Position numbers and translations under genes: made by a program. Below, in pieces: positions 63,030-64,000 of a stretch of DNA of 64,000 nucleotides. Numbering within the stretch: position 1 is the first letter of the stretch; the number at the start of each line of letters is the position of its first letter. The DNA is taken from positions 6,386,001-6,450,000 of the forward strand of contig NZ_JAUSUZ010000001.1 of assembly GCF_030813715.1 (NCBI RefSeq). The letters are read 5' to 3'. The notes below the pieces were generated by a model. The model was given only the letters and a program-made list of their open reading frames with translations. It did not search any database and was not told the origin of the DNA. The DNA comes from Catenuloplanes indicus (GTDB lineage: Bacteria > Actinomycetota > Actinomycetes > Mycobacteriales > Micromonosporaceae).

Positions 63030-64000
63030 GACCGTCTCCGGGCTCGCCGGCTGCCTCGGCGGGCCCGGGGCCGGCTCCTGGGCCGCCGCCGGCAGGACGA
63101 TGTCGCGGACCGCGAGGTAGACCGCGCGGACCGCGAGCGTGCGCTCCACCTCGTCCAGGATCGGCGCGAAGAACTGGCGGCGATGCTCTGTGTCGCTCAT
63201 CGACGTGACCGCGAAGTACATGCTGCCGAACGCGGCCAGCAGCAGCGCGTTGCGCAGCAGCGCGACCGGCACGCCGAACGACGCCGCGGACGTGCGCGGT
63301 GGCGCGCCGATCCACTGCTCCGCGGTCTCCGGCAGGACCACCAGCAGGCCGAGCGTGAGGAAGAACGTGAACAGGCCGACGCCCACCACGGTCGCCTGGA
63401 TCAGCTGCCGGGTGGCCAGCATCAGCAGTAGGTTGCCGATCTGCTGCCCGGTGAGCGGCGCCGGCCGTAGCGCACCGTCCGGCGCGATCTCCTCCATCGG
63501 CAGCTCGGCCAGCGGCGTGCGGCGGCACTCCTTGCTCAGCCGCGCCGGGTGCAGCTCCTGCTCCACCCGGCCGACCTCGTCGCGCAGCCGTGCGGCCGTG
63601 GCCAGCACGGTCACGGCCGCGAACAGCAGCACCACGGCCCAGACCCGGACCCAGGGCAGCCGGTCCATCGCCTGCCACAGCTCGCCGGTGAAGAAGAAGA
63701 ACAGCGTGACGAAGAGCAGCGTGGGCAGCGCCCGGCCCTGGATCCGCACGCTGTTGCGCATGTCGTGCACCGCGTGCCGCAGCCCGCGCCGGATCAGCGG
63801 CACCACGCCGTACGACGTGGCCAGCCAGGCGGCCGCGAACACCACCGCGAAGATGCCCAGGAACGCGGCCACCGCACCGGCGAACGTGGTGCTGTGCGCG
63901 CCGATCCGCTCGCCCACGCCGACGTCCGGTGACGAGTTCGACCGCGAGATCAAGAACTCCAGCGACGGTACGACCAGCGGCATCACGGCGTAGCACACCA
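63006..64000 (-). CDS. Integral membrane protein, 5' end beyond the window
   Basis: At least 330 residues visible; the frame is open to the right edge, so the start is outside or right at the edge. About six membrane segments (FAGAVAAFLGIFAVVFAAAWL, TLLFVTLFFFFTGELWQ, VWAVVLLFAAVTVLATA, VVGVGLFTFFLTLGLLVV, ALLRNALLLAAFGSMYF) and loops rich in Arg. No transporter or enzyme motif is recognised. The 3' end overlaps the LLM oxidoreductase by 24 bases. Function unknown. Confidence 0.7.
   Translation of the reverse strand, partial: VCYAVMPLVVPSLEFLISRSNSSPDVGVGERIGAHSTTFAGAVAAFLGIFAVVFAAAWLATSYGVVPLIRRGLRHAVHDMRNSVRIQGRALPTLLFVTLFFFFTGELWQAMDRLPWVRVWAVVLLFAAVTVLATAARLRDEVGRVEQELHPARLSKECRRTPLAELPMEEIAPDGALRPAPLTGQQIGNLLLMLATRQLIQATVVGVGLFTFFLTLGLLVVLPETAEQWIGAPPRTSAASFGVPVALLRNALLLAAFGSMYFAVTSMSDTEHRRQFFAPILDEVERTLAVRAVYLAVRDIVLPAAAQEPAPGPPRQPASPETVSDVRSDL

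Overview
The window is 64 kb of very GC-rich, gene-dense actinobacterial chromosome. Many genes start with GTG, stops and starts often overlap as ATGA or GTGA, and -10 boxes of the TANNNT type often sit about 6-8 bases before the start codon. Gene order and protein character point to the Micromonosporaceae (Actinoplanes/Catenuloplanes-like). That genus-level guess is inference; no rRNA gene is present. No tRNA, insertion sequence, prophage or CRISPR array was found.

Region 1 (1-10.1 kb) is metabolic. After the 3' end of a sulfotransferase and a secreted amidase comes a scattered amine-catabolism set: an APC permease, a glutamine-synthetase-like ligase, an aldehyde dehydrogenase, a short-chain dehydrogenase and two tandem PuuD-type gamma-glutamyl hydrolases. 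Together they can be read as a gamma-glutamylation route, possibly for an amino alcohol. Region 2 (10.1-17.2 kb) holds a 1208-residue kinase/receiver/PP2C/RsbW-like fusion facing a STAS protein, then map, a kanamycin-nucleotidyltransferase-like gene and two small helical-bundle (ferritin-like) genes.

Region 3 (17.5-38.7 kb) is the conserved translation and RNA block: rimP-nusA-ylxR-infB-DUF503-rbfA-nrnA, a MATE transporter, truB, ribF, rpsO, pnp, an M16 protease and dapB. It is interrupted between truB and ribF by a signalling insert: a response regulator, a hybrid kinase with two receivers, and a small protein with four 20-residue repeats fused to a kinase-type H-box. A decayed toxin-antitoxin pair lies just before truB.

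Region 4 (38.7-53.4 kb) continues the conserved order thyX-dapA-rnj-ftsK. Accessory genes are inserted: GNAT, a GT87 mannosyltransferase, an AlkX-type glycosylase, a DUF2752 protein, an XRE/DUF397 group, a secreted S1 protease and a DUF2784 protein. Region 5 (53.4-64 kb) begins with a minus-strand guanidine module: a guanidine-III riboswitch, a SugE/Gdx exporter, a cysteine-containing HTH regulator and a DUF3291 protein. It continues with rimO-pgsA-cinA-clgR-pspA-pspM, the membrane-stress order also known from mycobacteria, and then a Nei-type glycosylase, a SAM hydroxide adenosyltransferase, an LLM oxidoreductase and a truncated membrane protein.

The most unusual items are the guanidine-III riboswitch with a possible start-codon switch, the repeat/H-box protein, a dispersed 49-bp intergenic repeat, the decayed toxin-antitoxin pair, and an amine pathway that appears to use an alcohol dehydrogenase instead of an amine oxidase.
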